From assembly GCA_028285085.1 (NCBI GenBank), contig JANQQI010000046.1, positions 1 to 64,000 of the forward strand: DNA of 64,000 nucleotides, in the 5' to 3' direction. Shown one piece after another: positions 1 to 8,824 of this stretch; the stretch's first letter is position 1; each line of letters starts with the position of its first letter. This DNA comes from Saprospiraceae bacterium. Its GTDB lineage: Bacteria > Bacteroidota > Bacteroidia > Chitinophagales > Saprospiraceae. The notes under the pieces were generated by a model. It was not told the origin of the DNA. It was given only the letters and a program-made list of their open reading frames with translations, and made no database searches. Made by a program: the position numbers and the translations under genes.

Positions 1-134
1 TCCTCGAAGAAGCAGGAAGCCGTTACAAAGTACACGACCCAACGACCTGGCCAGAGCAAGCTAAGATGGCTGCTGCCGGTGAGTGGGACAAGCTGAAAGC
101 ATGGCAAGATGCCCTTCAAGGTGGTAAAAGTTAA
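1..134 (+). CDS. C-terminal end of an unidentified protein (partial)
   Basis: An open frame enters from the left edge (first full codon at base 3) and stops with TAA at 132-134, giving 43 C-terminal residues. They look genuinely coding: a charged, helical tail with several Trp and Lys residues. The tail is too short and too variable for me to assign a family. Its stop codon abuts the stop codon of the convergent phosphatase gene with no spacing, so no intrinsic terminator separates the two. The product is unknown. Confidence 0.6.
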   Translation, partial: LEEAGSRYKVHDPTTWPEQAKMAAAGEWDKLKAWQDALQGGKS

Positions 135-2495
135 CTACTGCACCACAAACTGCCCCTTGCCGATCAATTGATTCCCCGCTTTGAGCCAGAAGAAATAGGT
201 CCCGGCTGGTAGCTGATTGACTTCCACGCTAATTTGCTGGGCGTCGTAGCGGACCGGAGCATCGACTTTTTCGCCGAGGCTGTTCACCAGATGCAATCGA
301 CTTTGGCCCGGTGGATAGCGTCCGGGACTGATGACGGCCAGATCTCGTACAGGATTCGGTGCCACTTGTAAAGTCGGGATTTCGGATACGGGATGGGTGG
401 TGGATGTGAAAATATCGTCACAATCATAGGTCGAAGCACCAAGTGTCAAAAATAAATCGTCGAAGTAGGAATCATTATCGGTGCCGGCATTACGCGTACC
501 GGTCAGTTCAACCTGGATCAGACGCGTCTGTGCGGGGAGGTTTACCCATTCGCTAAAGCTGGTCCAACTATTATTCAGGGTAGATAGCGTTGGACTCGTT
601 CCGAGTTCGAAGCTGTTCTCATCGAAGAAGATGAGCCGCATCTCTGGTAAGTCCGAGCCTCCATAATTAGACAGAAAACCACCAAAGTTGGCTTGATAGG
701 TACCCGTATCAATGGAATCGGCGTAGGCCACGACATTGACGTTTTGGATACATCGCCCCACTTCACTGTGCTCGCAAAGTCCTCCGACAATGAAATAGCG
801 ATTGCCCGAATGGGGACTAACACCATTGCAAATACCATCGGTCAAGGCTTCGACGACGCCTTCGGTGACAATCCATTGCGATAGACTGTCCTCGGCACCG
901 GGATTGAGTAGTAAATTGGGTGAAGCCAAGGAGGGGCCGGTGGTGAAATTGACGGGCGTTGACCAGGCACTCCAGTTGAGCTGTCGATCTCGATAGCGAA
1001 CCCGCCACCAGTAGCTAGTGTTTTCGGCCAGACCGTCGATGACTTCATCGGTAAGGTCATCACCTGCTTGGGTATCTTCCGCGAAATACCAATTTTCGTA
1101 ATTTTTCCAGCTTTCAGCCGCCAACTCTGCGAAAGTGGATGCCGTACTTACTTGCCAATGACTTTGGCCATGCTGGCTGGTGTTGTCCGGCGCGGAGTAG
1201 GCATTGGCCATGAGCACCACGCATTCAGGCGCAATTTCTACCTCAATGGGAAAGAAAGGCGTAGGACTATCGACCGGAGCATCGGCTCGGCAAATCGTCA
1301 GGCTATCGGTGACGGTATTATCTTGGAAGGTCGTTTCGTTGCCGCGACTAATTCTTTTGATAGTCATTTTGGGCTCATCACCAGCAGTAACTTCCACACT
1401 AACGAAGCCCCATTCATCCTGAGAGACGGAAAATTCGTCGTAGTCGAAATTGGGAAACTCTCCCCAGTTGTCAATAGCGCCACCAGCGGTGGCCACATTA
1501 ATCCAGAGGTGCTTGTGATCACGCGATTGTCCGCGGGAGTAGCCATGCGTATGCCCAAAGAAATGAATGCTGGGCTTATTGCACTGGGTGCTAAATTGTT
1601 CGAGTTGGTCGATGACTTCGCCGGTATAATTGGATTCGCCGGGCGTCCACAACTCTGATTTATGCGGATGATGCAATTGCGCGAAAACAAAATCAATGGA
1701 ATCCAGCGCGCAAGTTTGATCGAGCACGTCCTCCAGCCAATCAAGCTGCTCCTGATTGTTGTAAGGCGCATTTGAATCTAGACCGATGATGCGAACATTG
1801 CCGTAATCCTTATACCACCAATGCTCCTCAAAACCTGAACTGCCATTGGTAGGGAGTTGGAAATATTGGAAAAAATAGGTGGAATTATTTTCGTGATTAC
1901 CGGGGACGGGATAAACTGGTACTTGACTGAATAATGGGGCGCCCGGACCAAAAAAGTGATTTTCCCACTGTCCGAAGTTATTACCATTGACAACTAAATC
2001 TCCGGGAATCATTACCAAAGCAAGTTGCTCCGAAACGATATCCCCAAATTCATCCGCCAAATAATCCAGCACGCCATCCTGGATGACTTCAGCAAATTTG
2101 TCGGGATGACTACCATCTCGCTGCATATCACTCATGGCAATCAATTGAAAACTCTGATGGTCGTTAGCAAACGGCGGTGTTTTGAAGCGATAAATTTCGG
2201 ATACGGCATTACCGGTCTTAACTCGATAGTAGTAAGGGGTGAATCGCTCCAAATTATCCAGCGTGACTTGATGCAGGCGAGCTGTTCCTTCGGTTGCTTC
2301 TGCGGTACCGCTATTACTATTCCCTAAGGCCTCCGTCAATCCCCATTCGACGGTGCTTTCTTCGCCGCTATCGGTTTCCCATAAAATGCTGATAGAGTGA
2401 GGACTGGCATCCTGCAAGTAGGGTTGGATTTTTATGTTTTGACTGTAAAGGACAGTGGATAACAGTATAAAAAAAGGTACGGGTAGGTTTTTCAT
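135..2495 (-). CDS. Secreted purple-acid-phosphatase-like metallophosphoesterase with T9SS sorting domain
   Basis: A 786-residue secreted phosphoesterase. Residues 1-19 form a signal peptide. Residues about 20-105 are a fibronectin-III-like purple acid phosphatase N-terminal domain. Residues about 115-370 are a calcineurin-like metallophosphatase domain with the metal-ligand motifs MSDMQRDG, GDLVVNG, GNHEN, LHHPH and GHTHGY. A second FN3 domain lies at about 410-520, and a jelly-roll-like module at about 525-690 begins near the NPGAED motif. The last 80 residues (from VAPNPV to GKGQFVVQ) are a type A T9SS C-terminal domain, so the enzyme should cross the outer membrane and be surface-attached or released. 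The family hydrolyses phosphomonoesters or diesters; the substrate cannot be read from sequence. It is followed on the same strand by an unrelated short intergenic stretch and then the haem lipoprotein gene. Family assignment is firm, specificity is not. Confidence 0.9.
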   Translation of the reverse strand: MKNLPVPFFILLSTVLYSQNIKIQPYLQDASPHSISILWETDSGEESTVEWGLTEALGNSNSGTAEATEGTARLHQVTLDNLERFTPYYYRVKTGNAVSEIYRFKTPPFANDHQSFQLIAMSDMQRDGSHPDKFAEVIQDGVLDYLADEFGDIVSEQLALVMIPGDLVVNGNNFGQWENHFFGPGAPLFSQVPVYPVPGNHENNSTYFFQYFQLPTNGSSGFEEHWWYKDYGNVRIIGLDSNAPYNNQEQLDWLEDVLDQTCALDSIDFVFAQLHHPHKSELWTPGESNYTGEVIDQLEQFSTQCNKPSIHFFGHTHGYSRGQSRDHKHLWINVATAGGAIDNWGEFPNFDYDEFSVSQDEWGFVSVEVTAGDEPKMTIKRISRGNETTFQDNTVTDSLTICRADAPVDSPTPFFPIEVEIAPECVVLMANAYSAPDNTSQHGQSHWQVSTASTFAELAAESWKNYENWYFAEDTQAGDDLTDEVIDGLAENTSYWWRVRYRDRQLNWSAWSTPVNFTTGPSLASPNLLLNPGAEDSLSQWIVTEGVVEALTDGICNGVSPHSGNRYFIVGGLCEHSEVGRCIQNVNVVAYADSIDTGTYQANFGGFLSNYGGSDLPEMRLIFFDENSFELGTSPTLSTLNNSWTSFSEWVNLPAQTRLIQVELTGTRNAGTDNDSYFDDLFLTLGASTYDCDDIFTSTTHPVSEIPTLQVAPNPVRDLAVISPGRYPPGQSRLHLVNSLGEKVDAPVRYDAQQISVEVNQLPAGTYFFWLKAGNQLIGKGQFVVQ

Positions 2496-2579
2496 GGTTT
2501 TGTGTTCTAAGAAGGTGTTTGAATAAACAAATTACTAAAAACTCGTTACAAACCGTTTCTGAAAGACCTGTGAATAGAT

Positions 2580-4133
2580 TTATTTGTTCAAGGTATTTTC
2601 TAAAATCATCAACTCCGCAGCACTATTTATCCAGTGTTCCAAAGAAGAGCGATGACCACTTTCAGGAGGGAGAATAAAGGAGCCAAGCAAGAGGTCGACA
2701 TCTTGATCCTGATCAAAATCGCCCTTTTCCATCACCAGCCAGCGACCATCACGGGCGGCGGGAAAAGTGTAAGACGCAAATTCAAACTGTGAGGCTAACT
2801 GATTTTCCAAATAAATAAAACTCTCCACCGTGCTGTGCTCATAATCCGGGAAGAAAGCCAGTACCGCAAAGTCCATATCCCCATCACCATCGTAGTCATC
2901 TGCCAAAACCCGTGTGGCACCATAGATGGGATAGAACCAACTTTCTGTGAACTGGTTTTGGCCATCATTCAAGAATAAGCGTAGGCCGTGATAAGGCTTC
3001 GGGAAATGAGATAAATCCGCATTGTCACCGTTGACCAGCACGATATCCAAATGCTCATCCCCATTGTAATCAATGAGTTCAAACCAACTGGAACCGTATT
3101 CCGGTGGCAATTGAATTAACTGTTCGACCCGAAATTGTAAAGGGGCCGTCTGGTAACATACGAAGATGCCTTCGTTGCCTTGTGAGGCGAGCACCAGAAT
3201 ATCTTGGCGTCCGTCCCGATCGAGGTCCGTCAGCTCGAACTTGATCGTACCCGCAACTGGCAATAAATCACGTTTTTCTAAACCCCTCTCCGTCTCATGG
3301 AGCATAGAGAAAGTCCCCCGGAGGTTACCAAATTCACAAATTAGTATTTCGTCGGTGCCGTTTTGGTCAAGATCAACGACCTCTGTGAAGACCGGACGAT
3401 GTAGCTCTTGTGCCAAAATCTCTTTACCCGAATCATTGATTCGATATAAGCTTCCCCGTGGCTTATCGCTAGGGTGCATATAGCCAATCTCGGTGACATA
3501 CAAATCTTCGCCTTGCCGTTGGTAACTAATCACCGGAGAGTTAAATCTAGCGCTTTGCGATAGTGTATCTGGCCATTGTGCGTAGGCGCCCGTAGCATCA
3601 CCGATGATGAATTGCTGGGCATCAGGTGTGAAGTGGATGGTTGTAATTTGGCCGGCATTCAGCGCTAGCAAGTCAAGTGACTGGGCAGTGAACTGAGTTA
3701 ACGCTTTGTGCCGCTGCTGGCGCGTGCTATCCGAGGGGATCTGCTCCGGGGCACGCTGCATGACGTAATCGTAGATTTGTCTCCAGGTGGAGCTATCAAT
3801 TAGGGGCTGCTCGGGATAGGTTTGACTTAGCCGGATGTAGAGATTCTCCTCCATGGAATTACGCGCCAATGGATTGTAATCATTGTATTTATAGCCCAGG
3901 CGCGCCGCCATTTCGGGTAATAAAGGATCGGCCCAAATGTGCTGAGGAATATGCTTCGGCGCCGGCGCCAGATGGCAATTCCCACAATATTTCTGGTATT
4001 GCTGCTCGGGAGAGGCGGTCGTTAACTCACATTGACTGAAGAAAAACAGGCTTAGCAAAAGACCTGCTTGGGGCAGTTTTCGAACTACGAATCTTGCGAT
4101 GGAAGAGAAAGGCCCAAAAGGTCGACGATGCAT
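2580..4133 (-). CDS. Lipoprotein with c-type haem motif and FG-GAP/VCBS repeats
   Basis: A 517-residue exported protein. A basic N-region and hydrophobic stretch end in the lipobox-like FFSQC (Cys35), so it is probably a lipoprotein. Immediately after comes a single haem-c attachment motif, CGNCH (Cys50, Cys53, His54), within a short cytochrome-like segment (about 44-130). The rest is a beta-propeller-type array of FG-GAP repeats carrying calcium-loop sequences such as DLDQNGTDE, DLDRDGRQD, DYNGDEHLD, DYDGDGDMD and DFDQDQDVD between about 250 and 490. The combination suggests a membrane-anchored electron-transfer or sensing protein displayed in the periplasm or on the surface. The long N-terminal extension before the hydrophobic segment is unusual for a lipoprotein, but no closer Met exists. 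Its function is unknown, and the neighbouring phosphatase does not obviously explain it. Confidence 0.8.
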   Translation of the reverse strand: MHRRPFGPFSSIARFVVRKLPQAGLLLSLFFFSQCELTTASPEQQYQKYCGNCHLAPAPKHIPQHIWADPLLPEMAARLGYKYNDYNPLARNSMEENLYIRLSQTYPEQPLIDSSTWRQIYDYVMQRAPEQIPSDSTRQQRHKALTQFTAQSLDLLALNAGQITTIHFTPDAQQFIIGDATGAYAQWPDTLSQSARFNSPVISYQRQGEDLYVTEIGYMHPSDKPRGSLYRINDSGKEILAQELHRPVFTEVVDLDQNGTDEILICEFGNLRGTFSMLHETERGLEKRDLLPVAGTIKFELTDLDRDGRQDILVLASQGNEGIFVCYQTAPLQFRVEQLIQLPPEYGSSWFELIDYNGDEHLDIVLVNGDNADLSHFPKPYHGLRLFLNDGQNQFTESWFYPIYGATRVLADDYDGDGDMDFAVLAFFPDYEHSTVESFIYLENQLASQFEFASYTFPAARDGRWLVMEKGDFDQDQDVDLLLGSFILPPESGHRSSLEHWINSAAELMILENTLNK

Positions 4134-4334
4134 CTGGAGTTAAACTTTGAAGAAGGCTGAAGATAAAAAGAATATATGGTTTTTGAAGATGGAAACTCGA
4201 TTCTAAATCGTATGGGTAGAAATACCTGTTTTTAAGATGGAATATAACTTATTGATTACCAATATTAAATAAATAGAAACAAGAGTCTATATTGTTAAGG
4301 GGCACAATTTTTTAATCCCTTAAATACCCTACCT

Positions 4335-5831
4335 ATGAGTTTTCCAATGTTACTCACCATCGATAATCCTTCGACTTCCGGTGCACTTGATAGCCAAATA
4401 CATGTTGGCATTGTTGGACAAGACCCGAATGATGCCAGTAAATATGGTCATCTGGATTTTAATACCAATACCTTTGTGTCCAGCCCGCGTGCTAGTTGGC
4501 AATTTGATCCGACCACCATGTCTATGACCCTGGATAAGGTCAAGCAAATCAATACTGTTATTAAAATTCCTAAGATCGTCAGCGGGAGAGTTTATTTCTC
4601 AATTTTTAAACCTTTTCAGCCTTTTAACGATTCTGGCCCACAGACGGGATCAAGTAACGATGTGGTATACGATAAAGTAGAATTTGATACTGCTTCCAAC
4701 CCCAATGTGAATGGTACGAATGTCGATTTCTACGGTTTTTCTTATACCGTCACCGGGACAGATAATAATACTGGACAAAAAAGGACGATTGGTTTTATGA
4801 CTCAGCGCTCAACAATCATTAATGCTTTCCGAAATCTAGCGGCCGCCACTACAAATCCGCCTACTAGCCCTCCGACGACACCCGATAGTGGGAATACTGA
4901 TATTTTTAAAATGATGGTCCTCACCGACGCGAGTAAAAATGTGACCCGAGTACTGGCTCCAAAGGCAGCCGGACTAGAAGAGTGGGGGAAGACGCAGGCG
5001 GATTTTGTGAAAAATGCGGCCTATTGCTCTCACTTTTTGGATGAGTATGTCAATAAACATTGCTGGAAACCAAGTCGTACTTTTTCATTTTACGATAAAT
5101 TTTATAACCCTAATGATCCGCATTCTCCCAAAAATGAAGTGTTCGGGAAAGTTGATAGTACAGGGACCGTGTTGCACCTATTCACCGATGCTGCACATAC
5201 GCAACCTTATAAAGTACCGAGCTTACCGCGACCGAGCGTAGCCCGTCCGGCTCCAGATTTTACGCCGCAAGCAGGCCAAAAAAACTTGTACCAGAATCAA
5301 GATTCTACTATTGGTGCGATTGATTGGGGGTTCTTGATTATGGGGAACGCGGGTTTGCCTGTCACGCAAAATAGCCCTTCGAATAAAGGATCTTACTGGC
5401 AAAATGATCCCGCTGCGATGGCAATTATCGTCTCTATTTGCCGGGGCGTGATGCATCTGGATAACGGGACCACCGATTGGGTGAAGCCGGCGCTTTTCTA
5501 TCAGGGAGATAAAAATTTGAATAGTAATAATAGTGGGAAAAGTATCCCGGAATTTCCCATCCTGTATTTCGCGAAGCTCTTGCACGACAATAGCTTAAAT
5601 CATGCTGCGTATGCCTTATCCTACGATGATATTTACGGTAATGAACCCACCATTTTCTTTGGTAATCATCCAGATATCACCATCACACTGAACTCCGTAC
5701 AGCAAGTTAATGTGCGTTTGATCGGAACGAACCCAACGGTGGGCGGTAACTTAGCTAATCGTGCCACGCATCGCCGAAGTTGGCTGAATAATTTTTTAAA
5801 TTGGTGGCGTAATCTTTTTGGTGGACAGTGA
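4335..5831 (+). CDS. GH64-like beta-1,3-glucanase (thaumatin-like fold), copy 1
   Basis: A 498-residue protein matching the glycoside hydrolase family 64 / thaumatin-like pattern. A beta-rich N-terminal half contains YDKVEFDT and the NVDFYGFSYTV segment that corresponds to the family's DxFG-type motif. The C-terminal half contains CSHFLDEYVNKHCWKP, IDWGFLIMGN, DPAAMAIIVSICRGVMHLD and YALSYDDIYGNEP, where known enzymes carry the FxYDD-type active-site region. Known GH64 enzymes cleave beta-1,3-glucans to laminaripentaose. No signal peptide is visible (it starts MSFPMLLTIDNPSTSG) and there is no T9SS tail. The C-terminus ends in a Trp-rich, basic amphipathic stretch (RRSWLNNFLNWWRNLFGG) absent from copy 2. 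The copy 2 paralogue starts 180 bp downstream. Family call is good; activity is inferred. Confidence 0.75.
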   Translation: MSFPMLLTIDNPSTSGALDSQIHVGIVGQDPNDASKYGHLDFNTNTFVSSPRASWQFDPTTMSMTLDKVKQINTVIKIPKIVSGRVYFSIFKPFQPFNDSGPQTGSSNDVVYDKVEFDTASNPNVNGTNVDFYGFSYTVTGTDNNTGQKRTIGFMTQRSTIINAFRNLAAATTNPPTSPPTTPDSGNTDIFKMMVLTDASKNVTRVLAPKAAGLEEWGKTQADFVKNAAYCSHFLDEYVNKHCWKPSRTFSFYDKFYNPNDPHSPKNEVFGKVDSTGTVLHLFTDAAHTQPYKVPSLPRPSVARPAPDFTPQAGQKNLYQNQDSTIGAIDWGFLIMGNAGLPVTQNSPSNKGSYWQNDPAAMAIIVSICRGVMHLDNGTTDWVKPALFYQGDKNLNSNNSGKSIPEFPILYFAKLLHDNSLNHAAYALSYDDIYGNEPTIFFGNHPDITITLNSVQQVNVRLIGTNPTVGGNLANRATHRRSWLNNFLNWWRNLFGGQ

Positions 5832-6011
5832 GGGTGTGGGTATTTATACCTGTTTTTTAATTAAATACAAATTAATTATTTATTTAATGTGATAATTGAA
5901 ATATATTGGGTTTAAATGTTTTTTAGAAAACTACTTCACAGCAACTCTCCTGCAGTTGCTTCTCCGCTGCTCGTTACTTAACACTTTTTATTAACCCAAA
6001 AAAATTTCAAG

Positions 6012-7391
6012 ATGTCTACAACGACAAACTTTAAGATCGTTAATCCCAGTACTTCGGGCGCAACGGATGATCAAGTGTACATTTGCTTCTCAGGTTTGGA
6101 GCCGACCGATGCCTCTCAACGCGGTTATTTGGACTTTTCTACCAACAAATTCGTTTACTCCGCGAATGCCGGCTGGCAATTTAAACCCGGCACGATGTCT
6201 AAAACCCTATCTGAAATCAGAACCCTGCAGGGACTCAGCCCAACCGATGATTTGGTCATCCCCGTACCTCCGATCATGAGTGCTCGGATGTATATCTCTG
6301 TATTTGCCGATTTGCCGGTTTTCCCCAACTCTGGTCCAACTATGAGCAAAGGCAATACCGTCTTTTTTGATAAAGTGGAATTTGATACTTCTACGAGTGA
6401 TCCTAACATTAACCCAACTTGTGTTGATTTCTACGGTATTTCCTATACGGTGGAAGCAACGGATAGCAGTGGTACCGCACACACTGTTGGTTTTACCGCT
6501 AAGCGCTCCGATGTGATCAGTGCTTTTAACAACTTTAAAGCCAGTACCAATACGAGCCAAAAGAGTGGAAACACCAATATTTTCAAGTATTGCATGTTTA
6601 ATAACGGCACCAATGTTACGCGTGTTCTGGCGCCAAAGACGCCAGGCTTGGGAGATTGGGGAAGTACACAGCCCTCTTTTGTGGAGCACGCTACGCAGTG
6701 TTCTCACTTCCTGGATGAATACGTCAATCAACATTGCTGGAAGCCAAATCGTAAGTTCAAGTTTTACAGCAAACTGTATAATCCGTCAACAGGGGCTAAC
6801 AACGAAATCTACTACGGCGAAATCACCAGCGATGGTACTGGACTGAATGTTTATACCGATGCCAACTATACGACGCTGTACACCGGTTGTACCATGCCAT
6901 TACCACGTCCGAGTGCGGCTTGGCCTAACCCTGATTTTAGCACCAACCAGAGTTTGTATCATAATGTCAATTCCAACATGGGCACCATTGACTGGGGCTT
7001 CCTGTTGCTGGGGAATTCCGGTGGCGTAGGGGAAGGTGCCTACTGGGCAACGGATCCGGTAGCTATGGCCGTTATGGTATCTATCTGCCGTGGCGTCATG
7101 CACATGGATGATGGGACCAAAGATTGGGTCAATCCAGACAACTATTATCAGGGGAATGGTAGTAATGAAAGTACGGAGGATATGCCTATTTTCTACTACT
7201 CCAAGTTACTGCATCAATTAGGATTAAATGGAACCGCTTATGCCTTGTCTTTGGATGATGTCTACGGTCAGGAAAGTTCGATTCATTTTGCGGGTTACCC
7301 CAATGTGACCATCAAGTTGAATTCGATGGAAGTGGTAGCTCCGAGTACTACGGCCAACGCTAAGAGCGATTTAAAGTCTGCCCTGGCATAA
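6012..7391 (+). CDS. GH64-like beta-1,3-glucanase, copy 2
   Basis: A 459-residue paralogue of the preceding gene, collinear along its whole length. Shared landmarks are NPSTSGA near the N-terminus, FFDKVEFDTST, CVDFYGISYTVEA, CSHFLDEYVNQHCWKP, IDWGFLLLGNSG, DPVAMAVMVSICRGVMH and YALSLDDVYGQES. It lacks the proline-rich insertion at about residue 170 of copy 1 and the basic Trp-rich tail, ending instead in a short Ala/Lys-rich tail. Again no signal peptide is seen. A strong intrinsic terminator follows at 7428-7467, so the two copies may be one transcription unit, although the 180-bp spacer with a small hairpin (5940-5960) leaves room for a separate promoter. Likely a tandem duplication followed by divergence. 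Confidence 0.75.
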   Translation: MSTTTNFKIVNPSTSGATDDQVYICFSGLEPTDASQRGYLDFSTNKFVYSANAGWQFKPGTMSKTLSEIRTLQGLSPTDDLVIPVPPIMSARMYISVFADLPVFPNSGPTMSKGNTVFFDKVEFDTSTSDPNINPTCVDFYGISYTVEATDSSGTAHTVGFTAKRSDVISAFNNFKASTNTSQKSGNTNIFKYCMFNNGTNVTRVLAPKTPGLGDWGSTQPSFVEHATQCSHFLDEYVNQHCWKPNRKFKFYSKLYNPSTGANNEIYYGEITSDGTGLNVYTDANYTTLYTGCTMPLPRPSAAWPNPDFSTNQSLYHNVNSNMGTIDWGFLLLGNSGGVGEGAYWATDPVAMAVMVSICRGVMHMDDGTKDWVNPDNYYQGNGSNESTEDMPIFYYSKLLHQLGLNGTAYALSLDDVYGQESSIHFAGYPNVTIKLNSMEVVAPSTTANAKSDLKSALA

Positions 7392-7427
7392 ATTCGACGA
7401 TTTAAGGGGTGTTTTGTCCTAATTATT

Positions 7428-7467
7428 AAACCCGATAAACCAGCTTTGGCCAGTTTATCGGGTTTTT
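7428..7467 (+). terminator. Intrinsic terminator after the GH64 pair
   Basis: A perfect 13-bp stem (AAACCCGATAAAC at 7428-7440 pairing with 7453-7465) with a 12-base loop and a T-run on the plus strand. It lies 36 bp after the copy 2 stop and upstream of the convergent arginase stop. The reverse strand has a weaker T-rich tail, so it may act in both directions. Confidence 0.85.
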
Positions 7468-7505
7468 AATTTCAATTTTCTACGCTGGAGTATTTCAATA
7501 ACCCA

Positions 7506-8489
7506 CTACATGGCTTGGGTTTGTCTGGTCATGGTGGGATTATTCTGCAAAGCCATCGTGGTTTTTTCCAATATACGGAAAGCTGTTTCGGCCATCACAT
7601 TACGTTTTTCATCCAAAGTAGGATTCACCTCTGTGATCTCGAAGCAACACACCTTTTCGTTTTCCAATAACTTGAGTAAAATATTGGTGACCTCGTTTTC
7701 TGAAAATCCAACGGGAACTGGTGTGCCAGTGCCGTGGGAAACATAGGCGCAATCCATGCTGTCTACATCAAAAGAGATATAAATTAAATCGCAGTCTTGT
7801 AAGTACTCATTCGTAGCGCTTACGATTTGATCCACGCCTTGGGTTCTTACATCACTTACGCTGTAATGCTTGATATTATTTTTTTCGATTAGATGCACCT
7901 CTTCTGGCTCCAGATCGCGTACGCCCATAAAAACCAAATTGGAATAATCAATGGCCGGATTGACCCCGGATATGCCCTTTAATTTTTGCCAGTGATTCGC
8001 AATATTTTCCGGGATATCATTTATTCGTTTCTCCAAGTTGTCTTCCGCTAGAGCAACGGCGAGCGGCATGCCGTGCATATTCCCCGAAGGTGTTGTATAT
8101 GGAGAGTGTAGATCAGCGTGAGCATCAATCCAAATTACTCCGAGTCGTTTGTCAGGATACGCGTGCTTGATTCCAGCAATGGTGCCCGCAGCAGTAGAAT
8201 GATCACCCGCTAAAACAATCGGGAAAAACCCATTACTCAGCTTAGTGCTGAGGTGATTCATCAATCTTTCGATAACTTTAGTAACATCGGCAATATTCTT
8301 TGCAGATGTGTTTTTGGGGCGACTAAACAAGATGTGATTCTCATTTTTGACGATTACCGAATCATTTTTCCCAAAATAGTCACTTCCCTTATTCAAAGAT
8401 GCAATTTTCATGGCTTGTATTCCGAGGCTGGCGCCCCGAGTTCCCGCACCAATTTCTGAGTTTATCTCAATTAGCTTGATCTTTTTCAT
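7506..8489 (-). CDS. rocF: Arginase (ureohydrolase family)
   Basis: Hydrolyses L-arginine to ornithine and urea using a binuclear manganese centre. The sequence carries the ureohydrolase metal motifs in order: LAGDHSTA (about residue 117), WIDAHADLHSP (about 143) and SFDVDSMD (about 247), followed by GTGTPVPVG and the FEITEVNP signature. I chose the ATG at 8489 (protein begins MKKIKLIEINSEIGAG), which gives 327 residues, close to typical arginases; an in-frame start at 8561 would add 24 residues with no family counterpart. It stands alone, convergent with the GH64 genes. Agmatinase or formimidoglutamase are alternatives, but the N-terminal SEIGAGTRG and the overall length favour arginase. Confidence 0.9.
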   Translation of the reverse strand: MKKIKLIEINSEIGAGTRGASLGIQAMKIASLNKGSDYFGKNDSVIVKNENHILFSRPKNTSAKNIADVTKVIERLMNHLSTKLSNGFFPIVLAGDHSTAAGTIAGIKHAYPDKRLGVIWIDAHADLHSPYTTPSGNMHGMPLAVALAEDNLEKRINDIPENIANHWQKLKGISGVNPAIDYSNLVFMGVRDLEPEEVHLIEKNNIKHYSVSDVRTQGVDQIVSATNEYLQDCDLIYISFDVDSMDCAYVSHGTGTPVPVGFSENEVTNILLKLLENEKVCCFEITEVNPTLDEKRNVMAETAFRILEKTTMALQNNPTMTRQTQAM

Positions 8490-8824
8490 TTTTATGGTTT
8501 TATCTGGTTTAACTGATTGCTTATTTGGCTGCCAATTGAATTTTGGCAATAACCCTTCCAATTCAACTTAAGCCGCTGAGGCCCATTAGAACGCGTCAAA
8601 ACCACTGATCTGTTGGAAGGAGGGCTTGATGGCTTTATGAAAAAAATACAACAACAATTCTCACCGAAAAATACCGCAAATTCGCTAAAATCGAACGGCT
8701 TCATCGGTTTTTTAACCTTTAAGCCAAAAGTAGGACACTACTTTATTTATATAATAATTAACGATAGTTATTTGTTTCTTAGTCTATGCATGATTTCATA
8801 TCCTCTCGACTATTTTAAACCTGA
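8490..8824 (+). other. Intergenic region without a supported gene
   Basis: 335 bp between the arginase start and the stop of the GDYXXLXY gene, both on the minus strand. It should contain the arginase promoter, but I see no clear TAnnTTTG element. CCTTCCAA and TTGGAAGG occur as distant inverted copies about 60 bp apart. Open frames here have no coding character. Confidence 0.5.

Noticed and set aside
1068-1658. A 196-codon plus-strand open frame inside the phosphatase gene
   Set aside because: It is antisense to a well-supported metallophosphatase domain and has no family match.
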